Shown: in pieces, positions 9,429-19,320 of the stretch
Numbering within the stretch: the first letter of the stretch is position 1
How the letters are laid out: each line of letters opens with the position of its first letter
From: Salipaludibacillus sp. LMS25
Lineage (GTDB): Bacteria; Bacillota; Bacilli; Bacillales; Salisediminibacteriaceae
Length of the DNA stretch: 64,000 bases
Assembly (NCBI RefSeq): GCF_024362805.1
Contig: NZ_CP093299.1
Span: 4,434,001-4,498,000 of the forward strand
Direction: 5' to 3'
The notes under the pieces: model-generated
What the model was told of the DNA's origin: nothing
Database searches by the model: none
Seen by the model: the letters and a program-made list of their open reading frames with translations, nothing else
Position numbers and translations under genes: made by a program

Positions 9429-11735
9429 TTAATCCTCCTCGTCCATCAGCGAAAAGTCTTCTATCGTCAACAGTGAGACATCATAGCTGTTAGCCTCTTG
9501 AATTAACCGATAAGCTTGACGCTGTATCGCTTCTTCAGCTTGATCTCTCATAGCTCGTCCATTACCTGCTGGCGGGGCTTTATAAAGCTTTTCCTGCAGT
9601 ACTTCTTCCGTTTTATCATCTAATGTATAACCGAACTCATCTATATAGTACTTCAATATCTGTAAGAGTTCAGCTGATGAATAGTCTGGGAAATCAATAA
9701 ACTTTTTAAATCGCGACGAAAGTCCTGGATTCGTTTCCATCAATACTGCTATCTCTGGCGAATAGCCAGCTAACACCACAACGAGATTTTCACCGTGTTT
9801 TGACATTTCCTCGACCAACGTATCGACCGCTTCTCTGCCAAAATCTTGTGGCCCTTTGCTAACTAAAGAATAAGCTTCATCAATGAATAAGACGCCTCCA
9901 AGTGCTTCTCGAATTTTCTTTTTAGTCTTTATAGCTGTTTGTCCCACATACCCTGCTACTAAGTCACTCCGACCTGCGACAATCATATGGCCTCGTTTTA
10001 ATAGACCTAAATCATATAAAATGTGGCTATAAATACTTGCCACCGTTGTTTTGCCTGTGCCGGGTGAACCTGTAAATACAGCATGAAGTTGAATTGGCAC
10101 GGTGGGCAACCCTCGTTTTTCTCGTTGCTTTTGAACCTTTACAAAAGAAGACAAGTGACGAACTTCTCGTTTCACATTCGCTAACCCAATTAGCTTATTT
10201 AATTGCTTCTCGCCAGCTTCATCATCACCATCATCTGTGCGATCTTGCCGTTTGAATGCCGCCGCATCTAGCACGGTAAAACTTTCTTTCGAATAAGCTT
10301 TTTCTTTCGCCGTTTGAGCGCCTTTATGAAAAATAGCGTCCAAAATAATATTCTTTACTGTTCTGGCATTACCAAAACTTTCATCTATTCTTTCTTTCTC
10401 TATACGCTTCCTCAATTCCGTTAATGCCTCTTCCGTTAATGAAAAATCATTATCTAATGCTACGTGCTCCGCTATTTCTATGAGTTCATCTGTAGAAAAA
10501 TCAGGTAAATAAATCTGATTTGTTTCTGGAAATCGGCTTCTCAAACCAGGGTTGCTCCATAAAAATGTCCGCATTTCTTCAGGATACCCTGCAAGAATTA
10601 CCGCAAATTTACCTGCATAGTCTCCACTAGTTAAGGCAGAGACGAGTGTATCAATAGCTGTTTGTCCATAATCTGCCCCTCCGCTTTCTTCTCGCTTTAA
10701 GCTGTATGCTTCATCAATAAATAGGATGCCACCTAACGCTTTTTCAATAACCTTCATTGTTTTTTCTTCCGTCTGTCCCACATAAGCCCCTACCAAATGT
10801 GATCGATCCACTTCCACTACCTCTTCACGTGGTAGGACACCTAGATCATAATAAATTTTAGCTAACAGCCGAGCAATAGAAGTTTTACCTGTTCCTGGAT
10901 TACCTGTTAAAATCATATTTAAGCTTCTTTCGTTTTCAAAATGATAGCCTTGCCTTTGGCGTTCCTTCTCATATTCAAGGTAATGGTAATGGGTTTCTAC
11001 TTTGTGCTTTACTTCATCAATACCTGTCATAGCATATAGGGTGGATAAAGCCGTTGTTTCCTCTTCATCAGCTGCTTTTCGCCAAGTTTCCCATTGATGG
11101 AGATAATCCTTTAACTCATCTAGTGCATCATCAAGCTGTTGTTTTTTTTCTTTTGAGGCATAAATACCGTTAATCGTCTTTTTATATGCTTTTGCACGCG
11201 TTAAAATAACCTCAATGGCATTGCCGACCTTTTCAATTAAACTCAAGGCCTCATTCATTCTCTCTTTCTTACCTTCATCAGTTGCATAGAGTGACACGTG
11301 TTCGAGACGATCTTCCCTCGCTTTTAATTCTTGATACCGAGCTTTTGCTTGTTGCAATAAAGTTAAGAGGCGGTCTATTTTACTTTTTCTTCCCTGAGTA
11401 TGATCTGTTTCACGAATTTTAGGTAATTCTTCTAGAAACCAAGGTTCGTTCATTGATGATAAAGTTAACTCTATCCAAACATCTGCCACATAAAGTGAGG
11501 AAGGAGCTTTATCACTAGCATCAGTAAGCAGTTGATCGACGTAATTATCCCATTCTTTTTTTCGTTCATACCGTTTACTAGCAAGCATCGCCATGACATC
11601 TGCTATTTGTTCCTCATCTTCCAAAAAGTCATGATCTAATAGTCTCACCAGCTCGGCTTCACTCATCTGCTTAATGGATGTGTTCTTCCATTTTTCTATA
11701 TTGTGTGTCATCGATTCATAACGTATTTTGCTCAC
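9429..11735 (-). CDS. double AAA+ ATPase of the CbxX/SpoVK type
   Basis: About 768 residues with two CbxX/CfqX AAA+ modules in tandem. Walker A motifs are GNPGTGKT (near 278) and GSPGTGKT (near 556). Each is followed by the pore-like (V)GAYVGQT / AGYVGQT, Walker B LFIDEAYSL and a sensor arginine region (NPGLRSRF, NPGLSSRF). The first 230 residues are helical and charged. B. subtilis SpoVK has only one such module (about 320 aa), so this is a larger two-ring member. The preferred start is GTG at 11735 behind GGGAGGT; an ATG six codons upstream overlaps that RBS. A role in sporulation is inferred only from SpoVK likeness and the neighbouring spore genes. Confidence 0.85.
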   Translation of the reverse strand: MSKIRYESMTHNIEKWKNTSIKQMSEAELVRLLDHDFLEDEEQIADVMAMLASKRYERKKEWDNYVDQLLTDASDKAPSSLYVADVWIELTLSSMNEPWFLEELPKIRETDHTQGRKSKIDRLLTLLQQAKARYQELKAREDRLEHVSLYATDEGKKERMNEALSLIEKVGNAIEVILTRAKAYKKTINGIYASKEKKQQLDDALDELKDYLHQWETWRKAADEEETTALSTLYAMTGIDEVKHKVETHYHYLEYEKERQRQGYHFENERSLNMILTGNPGTGKTSIARLLAKIYYDLGVLPREEVVEVDRSHLVGAYVGQTEEKTMKVIEKALGGILFIDEAYSLKREESGGADYGQTAIDTLVSALTSGDYAGKFAVILAGYPEEMRTFLWSNPGLRSRFPETNQIYLPDFSTDELIEIAEHVALDNDFSLTEEALTELRKRIEKERIDESFGNARTVKNIILDAIFHKGAQTAKEKAYSKESFTVLDAAAFKRQDRTDDGDDEAGEKQLNKLIGLANVKREVRHLSSFVKVQKQREKRGLPTVPIQLHAVFTGSPGTGKTTVASIYSHILYDLGLLKRGHMIVAGRSDLVAGYVGQTAIKTKKKIREALGGVLFIDEAYSLVSKGPQDFGREAVDTLVEEMSKHGENLVVVLAGYSPEIAVLMETNPGLSSRFKKFIDFPDYSSAELLQILKYYIDEFGYTLDDKTEEVLQEKLYKAPPAGNGRAMRDQAEEAIQRQAYRLIQEANSYDVSLLTIEDFSLMDEED

Positions 11736-11917
11736 CAGCCTTTTACCTCCCATCAGCCATTATAGGATTTTCGCTGTTTAATTTCTGATGCCCCACACGC
11801 CTACGCCTGTGCTGCCAATTGTAACACGTCAAGCTCCTGAACATATCTAAATGTAAAAGCGGTCATTATCTCTCTCCGCTATTTTCAGGCCAAAAGTTTT
11901 CCAGCCGGTTCTCTGTG

Positions 11918-11972
11918 ATAAAGCTAAGCTTCAATCAGTGGGAGTTTTACTGCCCCTTAAGAGTGGGATAAA
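11918..11972 (+). repeat. repeat A, 55-bp form, fused to the end of a degraded repeat B
   Basis: ATAAAGCTAAGCTTCAATCAG, then GTGGGAGTTTT joined directly to ACTGCCCC and the normal end. It is preceded without a gap by GGTTCTCTGTGATAAA, the type B 3' end, so the two elements share the ATAAA junction. Same size as the copy at 27733. Confidence 0.8.
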
Positions 11973-11993
11973 CAAGGGAGAGATTGAATGAAA

Positions 11994-12016
11994 ATCGGTG
12001 TTTGGGCAACACCGAT
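11994..12016 (+). terminator. orphan terminator-like hairpin
   Basis: Perfect ATCGGTGTT / AACACCGAT stem with a 5-nt loop, followed by CATTTTTATT on the plus strand. No plus-strand gene precedes it, so it may be what remains of a lost gene. Confidence 0.45.
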
Positions 12017-12388
12017 CATTTTTATTCCTTGATAGTAACAACACTCATAACAGACATGATCCCCATATATAATAGGCTCGTGTCCAAGAAATGACTCAAC
12101 TAACCATCCTTTACTAAGCTCGTCCTGCTTTATCCATCACAGCAGTAGGGGATGACTAATTATGTTTAAAAGAAACGAAAAAAGCCTGCTACACACAGTT
12201 TCTAATGAGAAGTAGCAATTTCCATCCCCAGTTCCTTGTAACCCATCAAGCATGACTAACGTCTAAGGGGCGTTAATAATAGGTGCTTTAAACTCTAAAA
12301 CGTTATTAACACTTAAAAAACGATAGATACCGTTGATTGGTACTATATTCGTTAGTTAAGTATAGCATGATAGCAAACTCTCGTATTG

Positions 12389-12417
12389 TTTTGTGCTTAA
12401 GTAAGATCGTGTATAAT
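12389..12417 (+). promoter_or_regulatory. probable sigma-A promoter of the VTT gene
   Basis: Perfect TATAAT at 12412-12417, with a weak TTTTGT at 12389-12394 and a 17-bp spacer, 34 bp before the start codon at 12452. Confidence 0.5.
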
Positions 12418-12451
12418 GAGAGTTTGATCAGATTTAAAAAGGAGATAGGGT

Positions 12452-13117
12452 ATGATTAGAAAATCCGTGGTGCTGATAGGTACCAGCTTATTGATTATTA
12501 GCTTACTTGTTTTTCACGATGTATTATTACATTGGATTCAATCAAATGAGCGAGAGTATGTCCCTTTAACACTCGTCATTGCTACCCTCATGTCTTTATT
12601 TCCTGTCATTCCATACCCTTTGGTAGGTGGAGTAATCGGAGCCGCATACGGACCATTGCTCGGCGCCGTTATTATATGGACAGGCTCAACACTTGCCTCT
12701 CTTATTCTTTTCTCGCTAATCAGATATGGAGGCTTTGATACATTAGGGACTAAAGTGTTACTAAAATACTCTGCTACAAAAAGGCTGACTTTGTTATTTG
12801 AAAAAAATGCTTTTATGTCTATTACGATCTTGCGGATGATACCCGTTATCCCTTCGATTATTATTAATGCGTATGCTGCATTAAGTAGAGTTAACTTTAG
12901 TGTTTATGCAATCGCCTCTGGTCTTGGAAAAATTCCTTCAATGACCTTATTTGCCCTTATAGGCCATACGATTATTACGAGTCCTGTTGAGCTTGGTTAT
13001 ATGCTCATCATTTACACCGTATTTATCGTCTGTATATATAATGGTTACAAGCGGTGGCTTAAACGTCTAGAGCAGCAAGTGACTAATAATGAAGATAAAC
13101 CGTTAAATAACGTCTAA
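12452..13117 (+). CDS. TVP38/TMEM64 (VTT domain) membrane protein
   Basis: 221 residues, about six hydrophobic segments. The VTT core includes [20 protein letters not shown] (about 55-75) and [17 protein letters not shown] (about 128-145), where the paired prolines are characteristic. Similar in size and plan to the VTT protein at 2409 but clearly diverged. It is one of few plus-strand genes in this part and has its own promoter, an AAGGAGAT RBS and a terminator shared with the convergent VanZ gene. Physiological role unknown. Confidence 0.82.
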   Translation: MIRKSVVLIGTSLLIISLLVFHDVLLHWIQSNEREYVPLTLVIATLMSLFPVIPYPLVGGVIGAAYGPLLGAVIIWTGSTLASLILFSLIRYGGFDTLGTKVLLKYSATKRLTLLFEKNAFMSITILRMIPVIPSIIINAYAALSRVNFSVYAIASGLGKIPSMTLFALIGHTIITSPVELGYMLIIYTVFIVCIYNGYKRWLKRLEQQVTNNEDKPLNNV

Positions 13118-13123
13118 CGCATA

Positions 13124-13149
13124 AAAGCATTCTCTGTTGAGAATGCTTT
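13124..13149. terminator. bidirectional terminator
   Basis: Perfect AAAGCATTCTC / GAGAATGCTTT stem with a TGTT loop between the convergent VTT (plus) and VanZ (minus) genes. Confidence 0.8.
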
Positions 13150-13159
13150 GTGTTTTAGA

Positions 13160-13651
13160 CTACTTAATAATACGAATAACGCGGGAACTTATTTTATAAA
13201 CGAATACACCTATAAAACCACCTAATGTATTTAAAATGACATCATCTACATTAGCTACTCGATAAGTAAATAAAAATTGGCTCACTTCGATAAATATAGA
13301 AAGAAGCATTGAGAGAAACACCGTTAATAAGATAGAGACATTTGTCTTTATTCTCCTAATACTATCCACTAAAAACGGAAACAGATAACCAAATGGCACA
13401 AATAACAAAATATTACCAACTAAAATACGAAAAGGGTCTACCCAACTATCACTGTGCATAGAAATACGATAAATACTTAAAAAAGGTTCTAAATTATAAT
13501 TACGTCCTCCTGGGGCAACCGGTCCGAACGAAGAACCGTAATTCCAAGCAAATAGCGTGACATAAAATAAGCCCATCATATAAAAAAGAAGAAGGGTTAA
13601 CAATCCCATTGTTAAAGATGGGTTAAAAACAAATCTATTTTTTTTCAACAA
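13160..13651 (-). CDS. VanZ family membrane protein
   Basis: About 163 residues with four or five hydrophobic segments. The VanZ-like features are NILLFVPFGYLFPFL in the middle and IEVSQFLF...VDDVILNTLGGFIGVFVY at the end. VanZ raises teicoplanin resistance in enterococci, but chromosomal VanZ-like proteins have no settled function. Start: AAGGAG lies 6 nt before a TTG pair, so a TTG near 13651 is preferred over the upstream start at 13669, which would put the RBS inside the gene. Confidence 0.82.
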   Translation of the reverse strand: MLKKNRFVFNPSLTMGLLTLLLFYMMGLFYVTLFAWNYGSSFGPVAPGGRNYNLEPFLSIYRISMHSDSWVDPFRILVGNILLFVPFGYLFPFLVDSIRRIKTNVSILLTVFLSMLLSIFIEVSQFLFTYRVANVDDVILNTLGGFIGVFVYKISSRVIRIIK

Positions 13652-13848
13652 GTGCAACTCCTTCATCAAATATGTAACATACCGTCATCATTATATTATC
13701 TTATTTGAAACCTCGTTTGACAAGTCTTTTAAGTTAAATTACGTCCTAACATAGCGAATAGTTATGCTTAACTTGCAATGAAAGAGTCCGCCTTCTTGGA
13801 ACAACAGCATTTCTCACATAGTATATCATATGAAAGAATACAATTAAT

Positions 13849-14007
13849 ATAAAGCTAAGCTTCAATCAGTGGGGGTTTTTCGTTCTTCCTCCACTGCTTG
13901 GTAGGTGAGTCAATCAGGACATTAGCGGCCGTTAGCTCATCCTATATAGAGTTAGCTCTTCTCTCTAGTTTGACTCGGGAGGTTTACGGACAGTTATCTG
14001 TGATAAA
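13849..14007 (+). repeat. chimeric repeat: type A left end, type B body and right end
   Basis: Starts with the A-type ATAAAGCTAAGCTTCAATCAG. It then continues with the B-type sequence (AATCAGGACATTAGCG, CTCGGGAGGTTTACGG, ends GTTATCTGTGATAAA). It shows that A and B exchange parts. Confidence 0.8.
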
Positions 14008-14047
14008 AAGGAACTGGAACGTTCAAATAAAAACACGTCATATAGAA

Positions 14048-14078
14048 AATGAGCTAGGATGTCTAATCCTAGCTCATT
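14048..14078 (-). terminator. terminator of the fbpB-like/sspN unit
   Basis: Perfect 13-bp stem AATGAGCTAGGAT / ATCCTAGCTCATT with a 5-nt loop, 41 bp beyond the sspN stop on the minus strand. Confidence 0.7.
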
Positions 14079-14118
14079 CATTAAAGGAGAGACTCCCTTA
14101 TAAAACAACCTATCATAA

Positions 14119-14262
14119 TCACTTCCCTTTATCTGGTACATAATCCGGTTGCTCGTTTCCTTTTGTGTTCATCTGCTTTCCTTTGTTACTGTCACTCTTG
14201 CGTGGCTGGGTGCCTAAATGATCAGGCTGAAAATGTTGAGCTGGATTACGATGTTTTCCCAA
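14119..14262 (-). CDS. sspN: small acid-soluble spore protein SspN
   Basis: 47 residues; too short for routine ORF calling. PDHLGTQPRK, SNKGKQMNTKG and the basic, glycine- and glutamine-rich composition match B. subtilis SspN (48 aa), a minor forespore-made spore-core protein. Translation starts at TTG, 7 nt after AGGGGGTG. The GTG within that region leads to an early stop. It lies 25 bp downstream of the fbpB-like gene. In B. subtilis sspN is next to tlp; here about 5 kb of other genes separate them. Confidence 0.85.
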   Translation of the reverse strand: MGKHRNPAQHFQPDHLGTQPRKSDSNKGKQMNTKGNEQPDYVPDKGK

Positions 14263-14287
14263 AGTTGTTCACCCCCTATCACTGTTA

Positions 14288-14422
14288 TTAATCATTTAGA
14301 CGATCCATATGCCTCTGATCAATACGCTTTTCTATTTCATGAACTGCTTTATTATCTTTAAGTAACGCTTGTAAATTTTGTATATATAACTCTTCAAATT
14401 TAAGTTTCATTTTTTTACTCAT
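14288..14422 (-). CDS. FbpB-like small basic protein
   Basis: 44 residues: the pattern KLKFEELYIQNLQALLKDN followed by an IEKRIDQRH helix resembles the FbpB family of small basic proteins. In B. subtilis FbpB works with the iron-sparing sRNA FsrA. RBS AAAGGAGGT lies before ATG. I see no Fur box upstream. It lies directly upstream of sspN on the same strand. The family call rests on overall pattern only. Confidence 0.6.
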   Translation of the reverse strand: MSKKMKLKFEELYIQNLQALLKDNKAVHEIEKRIDQRHMDRLND

Positions 14423-14497
14423 TATCCTTACCTCCTTTTACCATTCATTACAAGTTAGTATGTACATAAAACAAGCTGTCTTATACTGTATACAATT

Positions 14498-15208
14498 CTA
14501 GCCTTCCCTTTTTCCACTAAAGTACATTTGCCCTGACCCATCCATTGTCATAAGAAAAACGTCCTTTACATCCTCATAACCACGCTTTTTTACTTGGGCA
14601 TTAACCCAAGCAATCGTCGTTACTTTATGAATATTCCCATGTATGTAGCGTCCATCCTCAATTAGAACGGTTGGATATCCTTTATTTTCAGCTGATTGTC
14701 CCATATCATCTTTTGTAACGGTGTCGTAACGCGATTTCTTGATAACACTGATTTGACCGTTTGCTTCCAGAACAGCGTAATCTATCTCCGTTAAATCAAT
14801 GGAGCTGTTTAATCGTAAATCCATTAATAAGGACTCCACTGTAACCTTTGCTTTTTTTAATTCGTTTGTGAGTATTTTTCCTTTTTCAATCAAAATGATC
14901 GGTTCGTCTTCAATTACACGGCGAAAGCGAGGGAGTTTAAGGGCGATGTATGACAAAAATAAGTGGACTGCCCCTATAAAAGCCGCCGCAGATAGCGGTC
15001 CGGCCATCGGTGCTTCGCCGTCTGCAAGTGGCTCTCCAACCACATCACCAATGACAACCCCGAAAAGGAAATCAATGGGATTCATCGTTGTCATTGAACG
15101 TTGACCCAGTATTTTAATTAATACGAAAACATAAATATAGACAATTGCTGCCCGAATAAGAAAACCATGAATGGCTAAATCTTTTGTTCCGTACCAAAAG
15201 TCAAACAT
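14498..15208 (-). CDS. DUF421 (YetF/YdfS-type) membrane protein
   Basis: 236 residues. Three N-terminal membrane segments carry the family stretches LIKILGQRSMTTMNPIDFLFG and VVIGDVVGEPLADG. A cytoplasmic domain follows with EPIILIEKGKI, ELKKAKVTVESLLMDLR and the AVLEANGQISVIKK strand pair. These proteins are common in spore formers and some are linked to spore germination or coat membranes; biochemistry unknown. RBS GGAGGATAACG precedes ATG. Confidence 0.88.
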   Translation of the reverse strand: MFDFWYGTKDLAIHGFLIRAAIVYIYVFVLIKILGQRSMTTMNPIDFLFGVVIGDVVGEPLADGEAPMAGPLSAAAFIGAVHLFLSYIALKLPRFRRVIEDEPIILIEKGKILTNELKKAKVTVESLLMDLRLNSSIDLTEIDYAVLEANGQISVIKKSRYDTVTKDDMGQSAENKGYPTVLIEDGRYIHGNIHKVTTIAWVNAQVKKRGYEDVKDVFLMTMDGSGQMYFSGKREG

Positions 15209-15286
15209 CGTTATCCTCCGAATTCATTCTTTGCTCCTAGTATGGCTGAACTCGTCATATGTATGCGAGTAGAATTCGTTCGAAAT

Positions 15287-15446
15287 ATAAAGCTAAGCTT
15301 CAATCAGTGGGCGTTTTCCTTCATCCCCCCCTGATTGTTCGTTTAACTTATGGGACCTTTAGGGGCCGTTTATCCCCCACCTAAACGTTTTTCGATCTTC
15401 TTAAGTTTTCAGGTGGGGTTTTACTGCCCCTTAAGAGTGGGATAAA
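15287..15446 (+). repeat. repeat A, full length
   Basis: About 160 bp. Left stem CAATCAGTGGG / (C)CCCTGATTG and a right nested stem: GGGGCCGT and CCCCCACCT pair with AGGTGGGG and ACTGCCCC. Ends GAGTGGGATAAA. Confidence 0.88.
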
Positions 15447-15667
15447 ACAAACCCATTTTAACAAAATTAAGAAAAACTGAACGCAAGGGAGTTATGACCT
15501 ATGACATAGAGAAGGCCCTTCTTTATCTGATCCCCCTCTCGTACTGGGAGGCGTTTTATAAAAACTAGGTGTGGTTTGAATACTCGTTTATCGAGTAGGT
15601 AGGGGTAAACTTTAGGACCTTTTATTTTAGTGACATTTGGTTTACTACTAAAAGGTAACAATATGAC

Positions 15668-15789
15668 ATAAAACGAACCTTCAATCAGTAGGAGTTATTG
15701 TTCTTCTCCCACTGATTGGTCTGAGTGAATCAGGACTTTAGCCTCCGTTATCTCTCCTCTCTATTTTCAGACGGTTTATCTGTGATAAA
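15668..15789 (+). repeat. repeat B, shortened
   Basis: Starts ATAAAACGAACCTTCAATCAG, has the CCCACTGATTGG right arm of the first stem and ends GGTTTATCTGTGATAAA. About 37 bp shorter than the 159-bp copy at 19722 because the middle (CCGCCTATATAG region) is missing. Confidence 0.82.
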
Positions 15790-15809
15790 GAATCATATTG
15801 ACCTAAAAA

Positions 15810-15846
15810 AACAGCCATCTAAATGCGGATCATTTAGGTGGCTGTT
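15810..15846 (-). terminator. terminator of citB
   Basis: 16-bp stem AACAGCCATCTAAATG / CATTTAGGTGGCTGTT (one G-T pair), 5-nt loop, ending just before the citB stop. On the minus strand it runs into TTTTTTAGG. Confidence 0.75.
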
Positions 15847-15853
15847 TTCATCA

Positions 15854-18574
15854 TTATTTTGCACTAGCAAGATTATTTCTCAATACCATCGGTAAAATAC
15901 CGCCGTGACGATAGTAATCAATCTCAACCTCACTATCAAATCGAGCAATAACATCAAAGGTAGTTTCTTTTCCAGTATCAGCATCTTTCGCAATAACTGT
16001 GACATGATCCCGTGGTTGAATATCATTCGTCACTTTAACATCAAATGTTTCTTTACCGCTTAATCCTAACGTTTCAGCGTTTTCCCCCTCTTTGAACTGA
16101 AGAGGTAAAACGCCCATAAGGACAAGGTTACTACGGTGAATCCTTTCGAAGCTTTCTGCAATGACTGTTTTAATACCGAGAAGGTTCGTGCCTTTAGCAG
16201 CCCAGTCACGTGAACTCCCCATCCCATAGTCTTTACCTGCTAGAACAACGAGTCCCGTGTTTGTTTCTTTATACTTCATGCAAGCATCATATATCGCCAT
16301 CACGTCACCCGTTGGCCAGTAAGTCGTATAACCACCCTCAGTGCCAGGTGCTAGTTGGTTTTTAATACGAATGTTAGCGAAAGTCCCTCGCATCATCACT
16401 TCATGATTTCCACGGCGTGATCCGTAAGAATTGAATTGAGCTGGGCTTAAGCCTTTCTCCATTAAAAATTTACCTGCTGGACTATTTTTAGCAATGGCAC
16501 CAGCTGGAGAAATGTGGTCAGTTGTAACCGAATCACCTAACTTAGCAACAGCACGAAGTCCATTAAGCTCTTTAACATCTTCTGGTTCTGGTGACATATC
16601 ATCAAAGAATGGCGGGTTTTGGATATAAGTGGACTCAGGATCCCATTTATACAGATCACCGTCTGTTGTTTCAAGCTGGTTCCATTGTTCATTATCATCA
16701 AATACCCGTTCGTATTCTTTCTTAAATAATTGCGGCTCAACAGCTTCTTCCATCGCTTTCTGAATCACATCATTTGACGGCCAGATGTCTTTAAAGTAAA
16801 CATCATTTCCAGCAGAATCTTGACCGATCGGCTCATTTAACAAGTCAATATCAACCGTCCCTGCTAAAGCATACGCCACAACAAGTGGCGGTGACGCTAA
16901 GTAGTTCGCTCTCACTAATGGATGAATCCGCCCCTCGAAGTTCCGGTTTCCGCTTAAAACAGAGGTCACAGTTAAGTCAGAATCAGCAATCCCTTTTTCG
17001 ATTTCTTCTGGCAGGGGACCACTGTTCCCGATACAGGTCGTACAGCCATAACCTACTAAATTAAACCCTAATTGATCTAAATACGGCATAAGACCTGCGT
17101 TTTCCAAATAACCCGTTACAACTTTTGAACCTGGAGCTAAGCTCGTTTTAACATAATCAGGCACAGTTAAGCCTTTTTCCACAGCATTCTTTGCCAACAA
17201 CCCTGCACCTATCATCACGTGAGGATTCGACGTATTGGTACAACTTGTAATGGCGGCAATAGCGACAGCACCTGTTTTTAACGTGGACGTGTTGCCGTTA
17301 GGGTGAACCACCTTCGCCTCTTTGGCAATTTCTTCAGGTGATAACCCAAATCCTTGGTTGCCGACAGGAGCTGTTAATGCCTCTTTCCATTGTTCTTTCA
17401 TTTGTGATAACGGGATGAGATCTTGTGGACGTTTAGGTCCAGATAAATTTGGCTCAATAGCTGATAAGTCCACTTCCACAATCGAGGTGAATTTAGGGTC
17501 ATCTTGGCCAGGTGTGTAGAACATACCATTCGCCTTCGTATAAGCTTCTACAAGGTTGACAAGCTCCTCACTTCGACCAGTAAAGCGCAAGTAATTAAGT
17601 GTTTCATCATCAACAGGGAAGAACCCACATGTAGCACCATATTCAGGCGCCATATTTGAAATCGTGGCACGATCAGCTAGTGTCATATCGGCTAATCCTG
17701 TTCCAAAAAACTCAACGAACTTACCTACGACGTTTTTCTTTCGTAATACTTGTGTCACTTTTAACGCAAGGTCAGTAGCAGTCGCTCCTTCTGGCATGAC
17801 ACCGTTAAGCTTTACACCGATGACTTCTGGCACAGGAAAATAAGAAGGCTGCTTTAACATGCCCGCTTCCGCTTCAATACCACCGACACCCCATCCTAAC
17901 ACACCGAGGCCGTTAATCATGGTCGTATGCGAATCTGTCCCGACTAACGAATCAGGAAACGCTACTTTTTCACCATCTTCATTGACACCTTCTTGTACCA
18001 CGTTCGCTAAATACTCTAAATTAACTTGATGCACAATACCTGTAGCAGGTGGCACTGCTCGATAATTATCAAGAGACTTCTGCGCCCAATTTAAAAATTT
18101 ATAACGCTCTTCATTTCGCTCAAATTCTAGTTCCATATTCCGAAGTAACGAGTTGGCTCCGCCAAACTCATCTACCTGTACTGAATGATCCACAACGAGA
18201 TCCACAGGGATTACCGGGTTGATTTCTGTTGGATCTCCTCCCATGTCAGCCATTGCTTTACGCAGCGAAGCTAAGTCAACGACTGCTGGGACGCCAGTAA
18301 AATCCTGAAGGATGACGCGTGATGGTTTAAATGGGACGTCAATATTTTTCACTTGCTCGGTTCCCCATTTAGCTAAATTCTCGACATGTTCCTGTTTAAT
18401 TACGCGACCATCATATTGTCTTAGTACAGACTCAAGAAGAACTTTAATGGAGTAAGGGAGGTTGTGAACAGTTCCAACTCCAGCCTTCTCGATAGCAGTT
18501 AAATCATAGTAGTGGTAAGTCTCACCATTTACATCAAAGGTTTTCTTTGAATTAAATAATACGTTATCTGACAT
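15854..18574 (-). CDS. citB: aconitate hydratase (aconitase)
   Basis: 906 residues, the length of the AcnA/CitB-type enzyme. It isomerises citrate to isocitrate in the TCA cycle and can act as an iron-responsive RNA-binding protein when its cluster is lost (family knowledge). Cluster cysteines are seen in [11 protein letters not shown] (near 440) and [14 protein letters not shown] (near 505). The swivel domain has [15 protein letters not shown]. The start is the ATG at 18574 behind GAAGGAGGG; an in-frame ATG six codons upstream contains that RBS. The place between sspP and the spore cluster agrees with B. subtilis. Confidence 0.97.
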   Translation of the reverse strand: MSDNVLFNSKKTFDVNGETYHYYDLTAIEKAGVGTVHNLPYSIKVLLESVLRQYDGRVIKQEHVENLAKWGTEQVKNIDVPFKPSRVILQDFTGVPAVVDLASLRKAMADMGGDPTEINPVIPVDLVVDHSVQVDEFGGANSLLRNMELEFERNEERYKFLNWAQKSLDNYRAVPPATGIVHQVNLEYLANVVQEGVNEDGEKVAFPDSLVGTDSHTTMINGLGVLGWGVGGIEAEAGMLKQPSYFPVPEVIGVKLNGVMPEGATATDLALKVTQVLRKKNVVGKFVEFFGTGLADMTLADRATISNMAPEYGATCGFFPVDDETLNYLRFTGRSEELVNLVEAYTKANGMFYTPGQDDPKFTSIVEVDLSAIEPNLSGPKRPQDLIPLSQMKEQWKEALTAPVGNQGFGLSPEEIAKEAKVVHPNGNTSTLKTGAVAIAAITSCTNTSNPHVMIGAGLLAKNAVEKGLTVPDYVKTSLAPGSKVVTGYLENAGLMPYLDQLGFNLVGYGCTTCIGNSGPLPEEIEKGIADSDLTVTSVLSGNRNFEGRIHPLVRANYLASPPLVVAYALAGTVDIDLLNEPIGQDSAGNDVYFKDIWPSNDVIQKAMEEAVEPQLFKKEYERVFDDNEQWNQLETTDGDLYKWDPESTYIQNPPFFDDMSPEPEDVKELNGLRAVAKLGDSVTTDHISPAGAIAKNSPAGKFLMEKGLSPAQFNSYGSRRGNHEVMMRGTFANIRIKNQLAPGTEGGYTTYWPTGDVMAIYDACMKYKETNTGLVVLAGKDYGMGSSRDWAAKGTNLLGIKTVIAESFERIHRSNLVLMGVLPLQFKEGENAETLGLSGKETFDVKVTNDIQPRDHVTVIAKDADTGKETTFDVIARFDSEVEIDYYRHGGILPMVLRNNLASAK

Positions 18575-18730
18575 ATGTATTCCCTCCTTCACGTACTATC
18601 ATATAACACAAAAATGAAATTGTCTAAAATCTTTTCAGTAAATTGTCACATTATTTCTTATATTCTATAACAATTTATGCTTAACCGTCCATTTTTTTTG
18701 ATTCTTCCATTATTGTACTTGTTATGTAAG

Positions 18731-18761
18731 AGCAGCCAAAAAATACGCTTATTTGGCTGCT
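18731..18761 (-). terminator. terminator-like hairpin downstream of the 84-aa gene
   Basis: Perfect AGCAGCCAAA / TTTGGCTGCT stem with an 11-nt loop between the 18794 gene and citB. The tail is only moderately T-rich. Confidence 0.5.
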
Positions 18762-18793
18762 TAATTTACATTGAAATTCGTTTATGACGCATC

Positions 18794-19048
18794 TTATTTT
18801 AATAAATCATATTTCAAATTCATCAATTCATTTGCATATATGTCAAGTTGATGTTTTTGATGCTCCGTCGCAACAACATATGCCTTTTCGATAATTTGTT
18901 CTGCCTCATTTAGTTCTTCATGTACACGCTTTGTTTGATGCCCATAATCAGGAGATTGCTCGTCTAACTGCTGATAAGCATCTTCTAATTGCACAAACGC
19001 TTGCTGAGCAGCTTGAAATGCCTGCTGTTTGTTTTTATTGTAAGGCAC
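18794..19048 (-). CDS. small helical protein, unknown
   Basis: About 84 residues, rich in Gln, Glu and Ala and predicted all-helical (FQAAQQAFVQLEDAYQQL, then TEHQKHQLDIYANELMNL). It recalls the short DUF2524/YtzC-type helical proteins of Bacillus but I cannot assign it. Preferred start: GTG (followed by CCTTAC), 8 nt after AAGGGGGGA. The in-frame ATG at 19069 would place this RBS inside the gene. Divergent from sspP. Confidence 0.6.
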   Translation of the reverse strand: MPYNKNKQQAFQAAQQAFVQLEDAYQQLDEQSPDYGHQTKRVHEELNEAEQIIEKAYVVATEHQKHQLDIYANELMNLKYDLLK

Positions 19049-19167
19049 AGCTTTAACTCCCCCCTTCATTTATCATCACGTTTATTATTGGGATAAGTGC
19101 CCATGAGTATCCTGCACGACTACTGGAAAAACTAGCAGTAATCATACAAATAGGAGAGTGAAACTCA

Positions 19168-19305
19168 TTGGAAAAAAACACGTATAAATCTCAACGACAA
19201 GCAAATCCAAAAAACAACCATGACTCTGGCCAACCCGCTCCTTTAAAAGGCTCACACAAAACGAAAAAGAAAAATCACGTGTCACAAACAAACGGTGAAG
19301 GATGA
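19168..19305 (+). CDS. sspP: small acid-soluble spore protein SspP
   Basis: 45 residues; start TTG, 7 nt after AGGAGAGTG. The core SGQPAPLKGSHKTKKKNH matches the GQPEPLSGSKKVKNRNH core of B. subtilis SspP (CotL), a minor spore-core protein. In B. subtilis sspP and sspO precede citB on one strand. Here sspP is on the strand opposite to citB and no sspO is seen next to it. Expected to be forespore-expressed (family knowledge). Confidence 0.85.
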   Translation: MEKNTYKSQRQANPKNNHDSGQPAPLKGSHKTKKKNHVSQTNGEG

Positions 19306-19320
19306 TTACTTAACTGTTTT

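Larger units (their letters stand above)
11754..12388. other. long intergenic stretch with repeat debris
   Basis: Holds the end of a degraded type B repeat (about 11866-11922), a 55-bp type A repeat and an orphan hairpin at 11994-12016. I found no gene in it. Confidence 0.5.

Noticed and set aside
13898..14143. 81-codon plus-strand frame
   Set aside because: Most of it is the chimeric repeat at 13849-14007, and its end overlaps the sspN terminator and sspN in antisense.
15467..15661. 64-codon minus-strand frame between two repeats
   Set aside because: No RBS, no family, unsupported by context; sits between two repeat copies.
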